Shown piece after piece: positions 1 to 8,690 of a stretch of 64,000 nt of DNA. The position numbers were made by a program, and so were the translations under genes. The stretch's first letter is position 1, and every line of letters begins with the position of its first letter. The stretch comes from Streptomyces sp. NBC_01478 (lineage in GTDB: Bacteria; Actinomycetota; Actinomycetes; Streptomycetales; Streptomycetaceae): NCBI RefSeq assembly GCF_036227225.1, contig NZ_CP109444.1, positions 10,459,501 to 10,523,500 on the forward strand, read 5' to 3'. Under the pieces are notes generated by a model. It made no database searches. It had not been told where the DNA came from and saw only the letters and a program-made list of their open reading frames with translations.

Positions 1-71
1 TGCGCTTCTCCTGACACTGGGCGCTGCGGCTCGTACGGCCATCCTCCGCGCGTGGGCCCCGGATCCGCCCA

Positions 72-106
72 CCGCCGTCCGGCGGAACCTCTCCGCCGGA
101 CGGCGG
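72..106. terminator. GC-rich hairpin, probable terminator of an upstream gene
   Basis: A perfect 15-base inverted repeat (72-86 with 92-106) encloses a 5-base loop. It has no T-tract, as is usual for Streptomyces terminators. It probably ends a gene lying left of the window. Bases 1-71 are too short to assign, and nothing else is recognised between the hairpin and the TerC gene at 251. Confidence 0.6.
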
Positions 107-250
107 GTGCCTTGCCAGGACGTGATCTGTTGTTCACCTGCGGGACGTGGAAGTGATCCCTCGCGCCGACAACGATGTCCAAACCCTCATGGATCACCCC
201 ATCCATGCCACTAACCACCTCCCCCCACTCCCGCACCAGGAGCACCACCC

Positions 251-1198
251 GTGAACATCTCCCTGACCGGCTGGCTGCTGACGGTCGCCGCCCTGTGCGC
301 ACTCGTCGGAGTCGACTTCCTCATCGGCCGCAAACCCCACGACGTCTCCATCAAGGAAGCCGGCGTCTGGACCGTGGCCTGGGTCGTCCTGGCCTGCCTG
401 TTCGGACTCGGACTGCTCTTCTACGGCGGGAGCGGACCGACCGGGGAGTTCTTCGCCGGGTACATCACCGAGAAGTCGCTGAGCGTCGACAACCTCTTCG
501 TCTTCGTGCTGATCATGGGCAAGTTCGCGGTGCCCTCGCAGTACCAGCAGCGCGTCCTGATGGTCGGCGTCCTCATCGCCCTGGTGCTGCGCGCCGGCTT
601 CATCGCCGCCGGCGCCGCGATCATCTCCACGTTCTCCTGGGTGTTCTACCTCTTCGGCGCCTTCCTGATCTGGACCGCGTGGAAGCTCGTCCAGGACGCC
701 CGCAAGGGCGGACACGAGGAGGACTACGAGGAGAACAAGCTCCTCAAGATCGCCGAGCGCCGCTTCGGCGTGGCCGACCGCTACCACGGCACCAAGCTGT
801 TCATCACGGAGAACGGCAAGCGGATCATGACCCCGATGCTGGTCGTGATGCTCGCCATCGGCTCCACCGACGTGCTCTTCGCGCTCGACTCCATCCCCGC
901 GATCTACGGCCTCACCCAGGACCCGTACATCGTCTTCACCGCCAACGCCTTCGCCCTGATGGGCCTGCGCCAGTTGTACTTCCTCATCGGCGGCCTGCTG
1001 AAGAAGCTCGTCCACCTCAGCTACGGCCTGTCGATCATCCTCGGCTTCATCGGCGTCAAACTGGTGCTGCACGCCCTGCACGAGTCCGGGGTGCACGTCC
1101 CGCAGATCTCCATCCCCTTCTCCCTCGGCTTCATCGTGCTCGTCCTGGCCGTCACGACCTTCACCAGCCTGCGGGCCACGAGGACGCAGAGCGCTTGA
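251..1198 (+). CDS. TerC family integral membrane protein
   Basis: Polytopic membrane protein of 315 residues, the usual TerC length. Members of this family (TerC/Alx/YkoY) are linked to tellurite resistance and, in better studied cases, to manganese efflux or metalation of exported proteins. Two conserved acidic membrane motifs are visible: SVDNLFVF at about residues 78-85 and GSTDVLFALDSIP at about 204-216, whose Asp residues are the family hallmark. About eight or nine hydrophobic segments are present. Start is GTG at 251, preceded by AGGAG nine bases upstream. No yybP-ykoY-type riboswitch was recognised in the leader. Substrate cannot be told from sequence. Confidence 0.93.
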   Translation: MNISLTGWLLTVAALCALVGVDFLIGRKPHDVSIKEAGVWTVAWVVLACLFGLGLLFYGGSGPTGEFFAGYITEKSLSVDNLFVFVLIMGKFAVPSQYQQRVLMVGVLIALVLRAGFIAAGAAIISTFSWVFYLFGAFLIWTAWKLVQDARKGGHEEDYEENKLLKIAERRFGVADRYHGTKLFITENGKRIMTPMLVVMLAIGSTDVLFALDSIPAIYGLTQDPYIVFTANAFALMGLRQLYFLIGGLLKKLVHLSYGLSIILGFIGVKLVLHALHESGVHVPQISIPFSLGFIVLVLAVTTFTSLRATRTQSA

Positions 1199-1272
1199 CT
1201 TCGAGAACGCTCGAAGGCCTACCGTCACGAGGGAAGGCGAAGGTCCGGGCGAACTGTGAAACGGAGTCGGGC

Positions 1273-2154
1273 ATGCGGGTCGGCGTACACATCAACCGGT
1301 TCAACCATCCCGGAGGGCCGGCGGCGATCGGGCCCGAGCTGGCCGCGGCGGGCGCCGCGGCCGAGGCGGCGGGCGTCAGTTGGCTCTCGGTGATGGACCA
1401 CTACTTCCAGATGGAGTTCAACGGCGGCGCCGAGGACGCCATGCTGGAGGCCTACACGACGCTGGGGTTCCTGGCCGGCCGCACCTCCACGGTCCAGCTC
1501 GGCGCGCTGGTGACCGGTGTGACGTACCGGAATCCGGGGCTGCTCGCGAAGATCGCCACCACGCTCGACGTACTCTCCGGCGGCCGGGCCACGCTGGGCA
1601 TCGGGGCGGCCTGGTACGACCGCGAGCACCACGGGCTCGGCGTGCACTACCCGCCGGTCGCGGAGCGTTTCGAGCGGCTGGAGGAGACCCTGCGGATCTG
1701 TCTGCAGATGTGGGACCCGGAGGCGAACGGCCCCTTCGAGGGCAAGCACTACCGGCTGGCCGAGACCCTGTGCGTGCCCGCGCCGGTCAGCAGCCCGCAC
1801 CCCGAGATCATGATCGGCGGGAGCGGCGAGAAGAAGACGCTGCGCATGGTCGCCCAGTACGCCGACGCCTGCAACCTGATCGTGTCGACACCGGAGGAAC
1901 TGCGGCACAAGCTCGACGTGCTGCGCGGTCACTGCGACAGGCTGGGACGCGACTACGACCGTATCCGCAAGACGATCGTCCACGGCGGCGAGTCGGTCAC
2001 GACGGGGGACACCGACGCGTTCCTGCGGGAGATCAACGGCTTCACGAAGCTGGGGATCGACACGGTGATCCTGGGCCCGCGCACCGGCGAACCGGCCGAG
2101 TGGATCGAGCGGTTCGTGGCCCCGGCGGTACCGCGCCTGGCCGAACTGGACTGA
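1273..2154 (+). CDS. LLM class F420-dependent oxidoreductase
   Basis: Luciferase-like TIM-barrel protein of 293 residues. Family members use F420 or FMN and are abundant in actinobacteria. The segments WLSVMDHYFQ near the N-terminus, the central LGIGAAWYDREHHGLG stretch and the IMIGGSGEKKTLRMVAQYADACN stretch (quoted only in part here as IMIGGSGEKKTLR) are typical of the F420-dependent LLM subgroup. ATG at 1273 follows GGAG. The reading frame is open much further upstream, but that part overlaps terC in another frame and has no coding character. It lies 74 bases after terC on the same strand, so co-transcription is possible. Substrate unknown. Confidence 0.9.
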   Translation: MRVGVHINRFNHPGGPAAIGPELAAAGAAAEAAGVSWLSVMDHYFQMEFNGGAEDAMLEAYTTLGFLAGRTSTVQLGALVTGVTYRNPGLLAKIATTLDVLSGGRATLGIGAAWYDREHHGLGVHYPPVAERFERLEETLRICLQMWDPEANGPFEGKHYRLAETLCVPAPVSSPHPEIMIGGSGEKKTLRMVAQYADACNLIVSTPEELRHKLDVLRGHCDRLGRDYDRIRKTIVHGGESVTTGDTDAFLREINGFTKLGIDTVILGPRTGEPAEWIERFVAPAVPRLAELD

Positions 2155-2167
2155 CGTGAACTGACGG

Positions 2168-2205
2168 GAAAGGGGCCGGAGTCGATGTCAACTCCGGCCC
2201 CTTTC
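2168..2205. terminator. Bidirectional terminator between convergent genes
   Basis: A perfect 15-base inverted repeat, 2168-2182 with 2191-2205, with an 8-base loop. The stem starts with AAA and ends with TTT, so it offers a short T-run in either direction. It sits between the convergent LLM oxidoreductase and FMN reductase genes. Confidence 0.85.
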
Positions 2206-2227
2206 ACGGTGCGGCGGGGTGCTTCGA

Positions 2228-2791
2228 TCAGGCGGCGACGGCCTCGCCCGCGTGGCCCTTGAGCTGGGAGAGGACCTCGGTCAACTGGGCGACGACCTCG
2301 GCGTCCTCGGACGGGTGGGTCTCGGCGAAGCGGACCACGGAACCGGGGATCGAGAGCTTGAGCTCCTCGATCACCTTGCCGCCGGCGATGCCCACGGCCT
2401 TGCGGGCCTCGTCCTGCGCCCACACGCCGCCGAACTGGCCGTAGGCGGTGCCGACCACGACGACCGGCTTTCCACCGAAGCCGCTGGCGCCGTAGGGGCG
2501 GGACAGCCAGTCGATGGCGTTCTTCAGGACGGCCGGGATGGTGCCGTTGTACTCGGGGGAGAAGAAGAGGAACCCGTCCGCGGCACCGGCGGCGGCGCGC
2601 AGCTTGGCGGCGGCGGCCGGGACGTCGCCCTCGACGTCGATGTCCTCGTTGTAGAACGGGATGTCGGCGAGACCCTCGAAGATCTCGATGTCGGAGCCCT
2701 CGGGCGCGAACTTCACGGCGGCCTCGGCGAGCTGGCGGTTGTGCGAGCCGGCACGCAGGCTGCCGACGAGCGCGAGGATACGAACAGACAT
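2228..2791 (-). CDS. NADPH-dependent FMN reductase (flavodoxin-fold quinone/azo reductase type)
   Basis: Protein of 187 residues with a flavodoxin-like fold. The FMN phosphate loop GSLRAGSHNRQLA is at about residues 10-22, and the SPEYNGTIPAVLKNAIDW segment of the ChrR/YieF/ArsH-like NADPH_dep_red family is at about 79-96. It probably reduces quinones or other electrophiles with NAD(P)H through bound FMN. Divergently transcribed from a TetR regulator; two near-identical palindromes between the genes (2834-2882) suggest control by that TetR and induction by an electrophilic ligand. Start ATG at 2791. Physiological substrate unknown. Confidence 0.92.
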   Translation of the reverse strand: MSVRILALVGSLRAGSHNRQLAEAAVKFAPEGSDIEIFEGLADIPFYNEDIDVEGDVPAAAAKLRAAAGAADGFLFFSPEYNGTIPAVLKNAIDWLSRPYGASGFGGKPVVVVGTAYGQFGGVWAQDEARKAVGIAGGKVIEELKLSIPGSVVRFAETHPSEDAEVVAQLTEVLSQLKGHAGEAVAA

Positions 2792-2833
2792 GGGGACTCC
2801 AAGAGGGGGGCTGAAACACTGCCGTTACGATCC

Positions 2834-2882
2834 GGACCGAGGTCCGCTTAAAAGTTGTACCAGGCTAAGCGGACCGCGGTCC
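2834..2882. promoter_or_regulatory. Paired palindromic operator of the TetR/FMN-reductase divergon
   Basis: Two 12-base dyads, GGACCGAGGTCC at 2834-2845 and GGACCGCGGTCC at 2871-2882, are extended by CTT and AAG so that they also mirror each other: AAGCGGACCgCGGTCC lies on one side and its near-complement on the other. Centres are 37 bases apart. The position between divergent start codons (2791 and 2914) fits an autoregulated TetR controlling both genes. The binding assignment is inferred from position and symmetry. Confidence 0.75.
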
Positions 2883-2913
2883 AGTTTTGTTCCGAGTGCT
2901 TTACGCTGTCTTC

Positions 2914-3576
2914 ATGTCCAGCGCCCTGCCACCCTTCCCGAAGCCCGAGGAGTCCATAAGCGAACCCCAGTTGCTGGAGGTCCGCTCCTTCACCGACGAG
3001 CCCTGCCTGCGCGCCGACGCGGCCCGCAACCGCGCCAAGCTGCTGGAGGCCGCCGCCCGGCTGATCGCGGAGCACGGAGTGGCCGGCGTCACCATGGAGG
3101 CGGTGGCCGCCGCCGCCCAGGTCGGCAAGGGAACGGTGTTCCGCCGCTTCGGCGACCGCACCGGCCTGCTGATGGCGCTGCTCGACCACTCCGCGCAGAC
3201 GCTCCAGGCCGACTTCATCGGCGGCCCGCCCCCGCTGGGCCCGGGAGCCCCACCGGTCGAGCGGCTGCGCGCCTTCGGCGTGGAGGTGCTGCACCGCCAT
3301 GCCGAGCATCTGGACCTGCAACTGGCCGCCCAGCCGGAGCCCACCCGCAAGTTCGCCCACTCCGCGCTCCGGGCGCTGCACACCCACGTCATGATGCTGC
3401 TGCGGCAGATCGTGCCGGACGCCGACTGTGAGCTGCTCTCCCAGACGCTCATGGCGTATCTCGACCCCGCCCTGATCAATCATCTGGCCCGGCAGTGCGA
3501 CATGCCCATGGAGCGGCTGGAGGCCGGCTGGACCGACCTCGTCGCGCGCGTGACCCGTACGCCGTCGCCCTGCTGA
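2914..3576 (+). CDS. TetR/AcrR family transcriptional regulator
   Basis: Protein of 220 residues, a little long for the family because of a 40-residue N-terminal tail before the DNA-binding domain. The helix-turn-helix covers about residues 58-82 (GVTMEAVAAAAQVGKGTVFRRFG). The C-terminal ligand domain is divergent. ATG at 2914 is chosen; a TTG nine codons upstream would lie almost against the operator and has no better ribosome site. It is transcribed divergently from the FMN reductase and probably represses it and itself through the palindromes at 2834-2882. Ligand unknown. Confidence 0.9.
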   Translation: MSSALPPFPKPEESISEPQLLEVRSFTDEPCLRADAARNRAKLLEAAARLIAEHGVAGVTMEAVAAAAQVGKGTVFRRFGDRTGLLMALLDHSAQTLQADFIGGPPPLGPGAPPVERLRAFGVEVLHRHAEHLDLQLAAQPEPTRKFAHSALRALHTHVMMLLRQIVPDADCELLSQTLMAYLDPALINHLARQCDMPMERLEAGWTDLVARVTRTPSPC

Positions 3577-3583
3577 TTCCGGC

Positions 3584-4720
3584 TCAGCCGAAAGAGGCGA
3601 ACAGGTCGAGCATGCCCTGCGGGGCGTCCTCGCGGAACATCAGCACCCCGTTCGCCGCGGACTCCGCCGCCGACTCCTCGCTGCGCGGGAACAGCTTCTC
3701 CTCGTACGCGGCCAGCGCGGCCTCGGTGTCGCCCGGGTGCGCGGCCAGCGCCTGGCCCAGTTCGGCCCCGTCGAGCATGGCCAGGTTGGCGCCCACACCC
3801 GCGAACGGCGACATCAGATGGGCCGCGTCGCCCAGCAGCGTCACCCCGGGCACCCGATCCCAGCGGTGCCCGATCGGCAGCGCGTGGATCTGCCGCGGGG
3901 TCAACGGCCCGTCCGCGTCGGCGAGCAGCGCCCGCAGGCTCTTGTCCCAGTCCGCGAAGTGCTCCAGGGTGTACGCCTTCGCCGCCTCGGTGTCCGTGAA
4001 GTCGACGCCGTCGAACGCGTCCTCGGGGACGGCGAGCGCCACGTAGATGTGCAGGCTCCCGTCGGTCTCGCGGTGGGCCAGGAAGCCCTTGCCCGCACCG
4101 AGCGCCATCATCATGCCGCCGCCGACGACCTCGGCGCTCACGGGATGCCGCAGATCGGCGTCCGGCAGGTCCACCTCGACGAACGAGATGCCGGTGTACG
4201 CGGGCTTCGCGTCCGACAGCAGGGACCGCACCCTGGACCAGGCGCCGTCCGCGCCGATCAGCAGATCGGTGGTGAAGGAGGTGCCGTCCGCGAGTGTCAC
4301 CTCGTGCCGGCCGGCGTCGAGCGGGCGGGCGCCGGTGACCTTCGCGCCCCAGCGGACGGTGCCTTCGGGCAGCGAGCCGAGCAGCAGATCGCGCAACTGG
4401 CCGCGGTCGACCTCGGGGCGCCCGCCGGTGCCGTCGTCGGGGTCGTCCAGGAGGACCGTGCCGGCCCGGTCGAGGACGCGCGTGGCCTCGCCGCCCGGGT
4501 TCACCAGCGCGCGGAACTCCTCGTACAGGCCCGCAGCGCGCAGCGCCGGCTGGCCCGAGTCGTGGTGGATGTCGAGCATGCCGCCCTGGGTGCGCGCGGC
4601 GGGGGAGGCGTCGAGGTCGAAGACGGCCGCCTCGATGCCGTTGACGTGCAGGACCCGGGCGAGCGTGAGCCCGCCGAGTCCGCCGCCGATGATCGCGACG
4701 GTGTGATGGGGGGTGGTCAT
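3584..4720 (-). CDS. TetX-like FAD-dependent monooxygenase
   Basis: Protein of 378 residues of the class A flavoprotein hydroxylases. GGGLGG at about residues 12-17 binds the ADP of FAD; the GGMLDIHHDSGQPAL segment and the late motif GDAAHLMSPFAGVGANLAM match the arrangement in TetX tetracycline-inactivating monooxygenases more closely than in phenol or salicylate hydroxylases. The start ATG at 4720 follows a strong AAGGAGG. It lies 38 bases downstream of its own TetR gene, so the two form an operon under three phased operators. A role in modifying a polyketide or other antibiotic is inferred; the true substrate is unknown, and actinobacterial members need not act on tetracyclines. Confidence 0.88.
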   Translation of the reverse strand: MTTPHHTVAIIGGGLGGLTLARVLHVNGIEAAVFDLDASPAARTQGGMLDIHHDSGQPALRAAGLYEEFRALVNPGGEATRVLDRAGTVLLDDPDDGTGGRPEVDRGQLRDLLLGSLPEGTVRWGAKVTGARPLDAGRHEVTLADGTSFTTDLLIGADGAWSRVRSLLSDAKPAYTGISFVEVDLPDADLRHPVSAEVVGGGMMMALGAGKGFLAHRETDGSLHIYVALAVPEDAFDGVDFTDTEAAKAYTLEHFADWDKSLRALLADADGPLTPRQIHALPIGHRWDRVPGVTLLGDAAHLMSPFAGVGANLAMLDGAELGQALAAHPGDTEAALAAYEEKLFPRSEESAAESAANGVLMFREDAPQGMLDLFASFG

Positions 4721-4758
4721 GATGGGCCTCCTTGAAGCGAAGTGGCCGGGAAACGGCG

Positions 4759-5436
4759 TCAGTTGGGAGGGACGGCGGTCCGCTCGATCCCGTTGATCAG
4801 TGCCTGGAACCGCCACGACAGGCGGGCCTCGGGCGCCCCCGCGAGCAGTTCGCCGGAGCGGGCCGCGATGTGCGGGTGGGTCCGGTCGGACGCGGTGCGC
4901 ACGGCGTCGGTCAGGGCGTCCCAGTCGTCGCGGTCGGTGTCGTCGGCCGAGTGCTCGGCGGCCGTCGCGGTCGCCTGCTGGAGCAGCAGGTCCACACCCC
5001 ACGCGGCCTGCGCCGGTGGGACACCGCCCTCGTCGAGCAGCGCCAGCAGGGTCTCGATCAGGTTCAGGTAGTGCGGGCCGCTGGGCCAGGCCGTCAGTGC
5101 CGAACGGGCGAGGCTCGGGTGCTCGAAGAGCATCGCGGTGTACGCCGTGAGCATCTGCTCGAGCCGCTCACGCCAGGAACCCTCGGTGGGCGCGGGCCCG
5201 ATCGTGCCGAGCAGCTCGTCCAGGACCGCGGCGTGCAGCTCCGCGGTGTTGCGGACGTACACGTACAACGAGGCCGGACCGGTGTCGAGCTCCTGGGCCA
5301 GGCGCCGCATGGTGACCTTGTTCAGGCCCTCCGTGCGGAGGACCGTCACAGCGGTGGCGACGATGCCCTCCCTGCTCAGGGCGGGTTTCGCCGGTCGGTC
5401 ACGGCGGCTGCGCGGGGTGTCGGGGCGAGCTGTCAT
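4759..5436 (-). CDS. TetR family regulator (TetR_C-type) of the TetX-like operon
   Basis: Protein of 225 residues. The N-terminal helix-turn-helix (about residues 25-60, with TMRRLAQELDTGPASLYVYV) and a TetR_C-type ligand domain resemble drug-responsive repressors such as TetR itself. First gene of a two-gene operon with the TetX-like monooxygenase. Its promoter overlaps three palindromes at 5448-5492, so it very probably represses its own operon until a ligand binds. ATG at 5436 is preceded by GGAGG. Ligand unknown; a natural product that the monooxygenase modifies is the simple hypothesis. Confidence 0.9.
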   Translation of the reverse strand: MTARPDTPRSRRDRPAKPALSREGIVATAVTVLRTEGLNKVTMRRLAQELDTGPASLYVYVRNTAELHAAVLDELLGTIGPAPTEGSWRERLEQMLTAYTAMLFEHPSLARSALTAWPSGPHYLNLIETLLALLDEGGVPPAQAAWGVDLLLQQATATAAEHSADDTDRDDWDALTDAVRTASDRTHPHIAARSGELLAGAPEARLSWRFQALINGIERTAVPPN

Positions 5437-5442
5437 GCCTCC

Positions 5443-5492
5443 ACGGTAGCGAACATGTTCGCTCCGAACAAGTTCGTGACGAACATGTTCGT
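5443..5492 (-). promoter_or_regulatory. Promoter overlapped by three 15-base-phased TetR operators
   Basis: On the minus strand, -35 TTGTTC (5466-5471), a 17-base spacer and -10 TACCGT (5443-5448) precede the tetR start at 5436. Three dyads cover it: AGCGAACATGTTCGCT (5448-5463), CGAACAAGTTCG (5465-5476, one central mismatch pair) and ACGAACATGTTCGT (5479-5492). Their centres are exactly 15 bases apart. One fills the spacer, one covers the -35 box and one lies upstream, an arrangement that would block RNA polymerase. Confidence 0.8.
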
Positions 5493-5576
5493 AAAATACC
5501 GGACCATGCTGCTCTCGTGACGGCCGTTCCCCCGCCGCACTCTTCGGCCCCGGCTTCTGTCAAGATGCCGTACGTC

Positions 5577-6611
5577 ATGGTGCAGATACCGAAAACGCCC
5601 GCAGCTTTGTCGCCCGCACCGCGCTCCGTGCCCACGAGCGCCGATGTGGCCCGCCTGGCCGGCGTCTCACGCGCGACCGTCTCCTACGTCCTCAACAACA
5701 CCAGCGCCGTACGGATCAGCGAACCCACCCGCCGTCGCGTCCACGAGGCCGCCAAGGAACTCGGGTACGTCCCGCACGCGGCGGCCCGCAGCCTGCGCGC
5801 CGGGCACAGCCGGATGGTGCTGATGCCGGCGCCGAACGTGCCGGTGGGACTGCTCTACAGCCAGTTCATGGCCGAACTCCAGTGGGCGCTCAGCCGCCTC
5901 GACTACACGGTCGTGCAGCACGGCTCAGTCGGGCTGCACGGCGACGAGGCCGCCCGCGCCTGGGCCGAACTCCGCCCGGTCGCCGTCCTGGTGCCCGGCG
6001 CCGGACTCGGCCCGCAGGGCGTCGCCGTCCTCAAGCGCTCCGGCGCCCGGGCCGTCCTCACGCTCGGCCCCGAGCGGGTCGAGGGCGCCCACGCCCTCCT
6101 CCTGGACCATGTGAGCGTCGGCCATCGCGCCGGCACGCATCTGCACGCCCGCGGCCGGCGCCGGATCGGTGTGGTCGTGCCCGAGGAGCCCGGACTGGAG
6201 GCCTTCTCCCGGCCCCGCCTCGAAGGAGTGCGCCGCGCCCTGCTCGACACGGACGCCACGGTGACCGAACTCCCGCTCGCCTACAGCGAGGAGAGCGCCG
6301 CCAAGGTGGCCGCGGGCTGGCGCGCGCTCGGCCTCGACGCCGTGTTCGCGTACAACGACGAGTACGCGATGCTGCTGATGCGCGCCCTCCAGGACGAGGG
6401 CATCCGCATCCCTGAGGACACGGCCGTGATCGGTGCCGACGACCTGATGATCGGCCGGCTGCTGCGCCCGCGCCTGAGCACCGTCCACATCCAGTTGCCG
6501 TCCGGCCGCGACCTCGCCGAACTGGTCGACAACGCGGTCCGCGAACCCGGCGCCCTGCCCGGCACGCACGAACTGCTCGGCGCCTCGGTGGTGCACCGCG
6601 ACTCCACCTGA
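5577..6611 (+). CDS. LacI family transcriptional regulator
   Basis: Protein of 344 residues from ATG 5577, with GTG 5517 and ATG 5565 as alternatives. The LacI helix-turn-helix SADVARLAGVSRATVSYVLNN is at about residues 20-40 (first part SADVARLAGVSRATVSYV), followed by a hinge helix (AARSLRAGHSRM) and a periplasmic-binding-protein-like effector domain. The effector half is unusual in having no clear sugar-binding signature. It is followed by a palindromic terminator and then an aldehyde dehydrogenase on the same strand, which is a plausible target. Effector unknown. Confidence 0.9.
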   Translation: MVQIPKTPAALSPAPRSVPTSADVARLAGVSRATVSYVLNNTSAVRISEPTRRRVHEAAKELGYVPHAAARSLRAGHSRMVLMPAPNVPVGLLYSQFMAELQWALSRLDYTVVQHGSVGLHGDEAARAWAELRPVAVLVPGAGLGPQGVAVLKRSGARAVLTLGPERVEGAHALLLDHVSVGHRAGTHLHARGRRRIGVVVPEEPGLEAFSRPRLEGVRRALLDTDATVTELPLAYSEESAAKVAAGWRALGLDAVFAYNDEYAMLLMRALQDEGIRIPEDTAVIGADDLMIGRLLRPRLSTVHIQLPSGRDLAELVDNAVREPGALPGTHELLGASVVHRDST

Positions 6612-6617
6612 CCCGGG

Positions 6618-6641
6618 CCGACTCGGGCCGGCCCGAGTCGG
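6618..6641. terminator. Palindromic hairpin after the LacI gene
   Basis: A perfect 24-base palindrome (two 12-base arms, 6618-6629 and 6630-6641) begins six bases after the lacI stop. As RNA it would fold with a small terminal loop. It probably terminates lacI. The remaining bases to 6845 hold the leader of the aldehyde dehydrogenase, including TAGGAT at 6677-6682, a possible -10 box without a good -35. Confidence 0.6.
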
Positions 6642-6845
6642 AGAACCGTGCCCGGGGCGAAACGGCCGTACGCGGCTAGGATGTTGCATGCTCAACCAGA
6701 CGGGGATGCGTGCGACCACCGGGCGCGGCCCCCACGGCTGCGCCGGATCACCGCATCCCGGCACGCGGCCGCTCAACCGGCCGCGAGGACACGGGACTTG
6801 CGCCGCCCCGGGCGGGTCCCGCCGGTGACGGATCGGAGAACCGCC

Positions 6846-8282
6846 ATGCCTCTGCTCGACCCCAAGACCTGGCAGCCCCGCCCCCTGTCGGGCCCCGAGT
6901 ACCCGGTCACCGAGCCCGCCACCGGCGATACGCTCGGCACCGTCACGCTCGCCGCCGCCGAGGACATCAGGCCGGCCGTGCGGGCGGCCCTCGCCGCGCA
7001 GGCCGAGTGGGCGCGCGTCCCGCACTTCGTCCGCGCCGGTGTGCTGCGCAAGGCAGGTGACCTGTTCGCCGCGCACGCCGAGGAGTTGCGCGAGTGGCTC
7101 GTGCGGGAGTCCGGGTCGATCCCCGGCAAGGCGGACTTCGAACTGCACGTCGCCGCCCAGGAGTGCTACGAGGCCGCCGCGCTCGCCTCCCGCCCCGCGG
7201 GCCAGGTCCTCCCCACGGAGGCACCCCGGCTGTCGTACACCCGCCGCATCCCGGTCGGAGTCGTCGGCGTGATCGCGCCGTTCAACGCCCCGCTGATCCT
7301 CTCCATCCGCTCGGTCGCCCCGGCGCTCGCGCTCGGCAACGGGGTCGTCCTCAAGCCGGACCCGCGCACGGCGGTCTGCGGGGGACTCTCACTCGCGGCG
7401 GTCTTCGCGGAGGCGGGCTTGCCCGAGGAACTGTTCCAAGTCCTGCCGGGCGGTGCCGAAGTGGGTGCGGCCCTCGTCGCCGACCCGCAGGTGCCCGTCA
7501 TCTCCTTCACGGGCTCAACTGCCGCCGGGCGCGCGGTCGGTGAGGCGGCGGGGCGTCATCTCAAGCGCGCACACCTGGAGTTGGGCGGGAACTCGGCCCT
7601 GATCGTCCTGGCGGACGCCGACCTGGACGCGGTGATCTCGACGGCGGCCTGGGGTTCGTTCTTCCACCAGGGCCAGATCTGTATGACCACCGGCCGCCAC
7701 CTCGTGCACGAGTCGCTCTACGAGGAGTACGTCGAACGCCTCGCCGCCAAGGCCGACTTGCTCGCCGTGGGCGACCCGCACCGCGCGCAGGTCCACCTCG
7801 GCCCGATCATCGACGCCGCCCAACTCGCCAAGGTGCACGGGCTTGTTGAAGCCAGCACGGCAACTGGCGCCAGGCTGGCGGCCGGTGGCACGCACGAGGA
7901 ACTCTTCTACCGGCCGACCGTCCTCGCCGGCGTCGACGACGACACCCCCGCCTACGCGGAGGAGGTCTTCGGCCCGGTGGCGCCGGTACGGTCCTTCGCC
8001 ACCGCCGACGAGGCGGCCGCACTGGCCGCGGCCGGGCCGTACGGCCTGTCGCTCGGGATCGTCACGCGCGACAGCGCCCGCGGCCTGGACCTCGCGGAAC
8101 GCATCCCCACCGGGATCGTCCACATCAACGACCAGACCGTGAACGACGAGGCCGTGGCCCCCTTCGGCGGGGTCGCCGCGTCCGGCACCGGCGCCCGCTT
8201 CGGCGGCGAGGCCAACCTGGAGGCCTTCACCGACGTGCGCTGGACGACGGTGCGCGGAGACGTGGCGTCGTATCCGTTCTAG
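6846..8282 (+). CDS. NAD-dependent aldehyde dehydrogenase, benzaldehyde/vanillin dehydrogenase type
   Basis: Protein of 478 residues. Catalytic Glu is E245 in HLELGGN, and the nucleophile is C279 in GQICMTTGRH, a context typical of the XylC/Vdh aromatic aldehyde dehydrogenase branch. The NAD-binding segment SFTGSTAAGRAVGE is intact. It probably oxidises an aromatic aldehyde to the acid in the cytoplasm. It stands alone, with the LacI regulator upstream and convergent thioredoxin downstream; no other aromatic pathway genes are in the window, so substrate is open. ATG 6846 is chosen because the family begins with MPLLDPKTWQ; the frame upstream is not coding. Confidence 0.9.
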   Translation: MPLLDPKTWQPRPLSGPEYPVTEPATGDTLGTVTLAAAEDIRPAVRAALAAQAEWARVPHFVRAGVLRKAGDLFAAHAEELREWLVRESGSIPGKADFELHVAAQECYEAAALASRPAGQVLPTEAPRLSYTRRIPVGVVGVIAPFNAPLILSIRSVAPALALGNGVVLKPDPRTAVCGGLSLAAVFAEAGLPEELFQVLPGGAEVGAALVADPQVPVISFTGSTAAGRAVGEAAGRHLKRAHLELGGNSALIVLADADLDAVISTAAWGSFFHQGQICMTTGRHLVHESLYEEYVERLAAKADLLAVGDPHRAQVHLGPIIDAAQLAKVHGLVEASTATGARLAAGGTHEELFYRPTVLAGVDDDTPAYAEEVFGPVAPVRSFATADEAAALAAAGPYGLSLGIVTRDSARGLDLAERIPTGIVHINDQTVNDEAVAPFGGVAASGTGARFGGEANLEAFTDVRWTTVRGDVASYPF

Positions 8283-8303
8283 GTATTTTCTGAACGGCGG
8301 GGC

Positions 8304-8690
<387 letters not shown>

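Noticed and set aside
121..250. Possible manganese riboswitch before the TerC gene
   Set aside because: Conserved yybP-ykoY loop sequences were not found in the leader.
175..1272. Long N-terminal extension of the LLM oxidoreductase frame (659 residues in all)
   Set aside because: The extension overlaps terC in another frame, is Arg/Pro-rich shadow sequence, and ends in a normal LLM start with its own ribosome site at 1273.
6684..6695. TTGCATGCTCAA as a LacI operator before the aldehyde dehydrogenase
   Set aside because: Only the outer three bases on each side are symmetrical; too weak to call.
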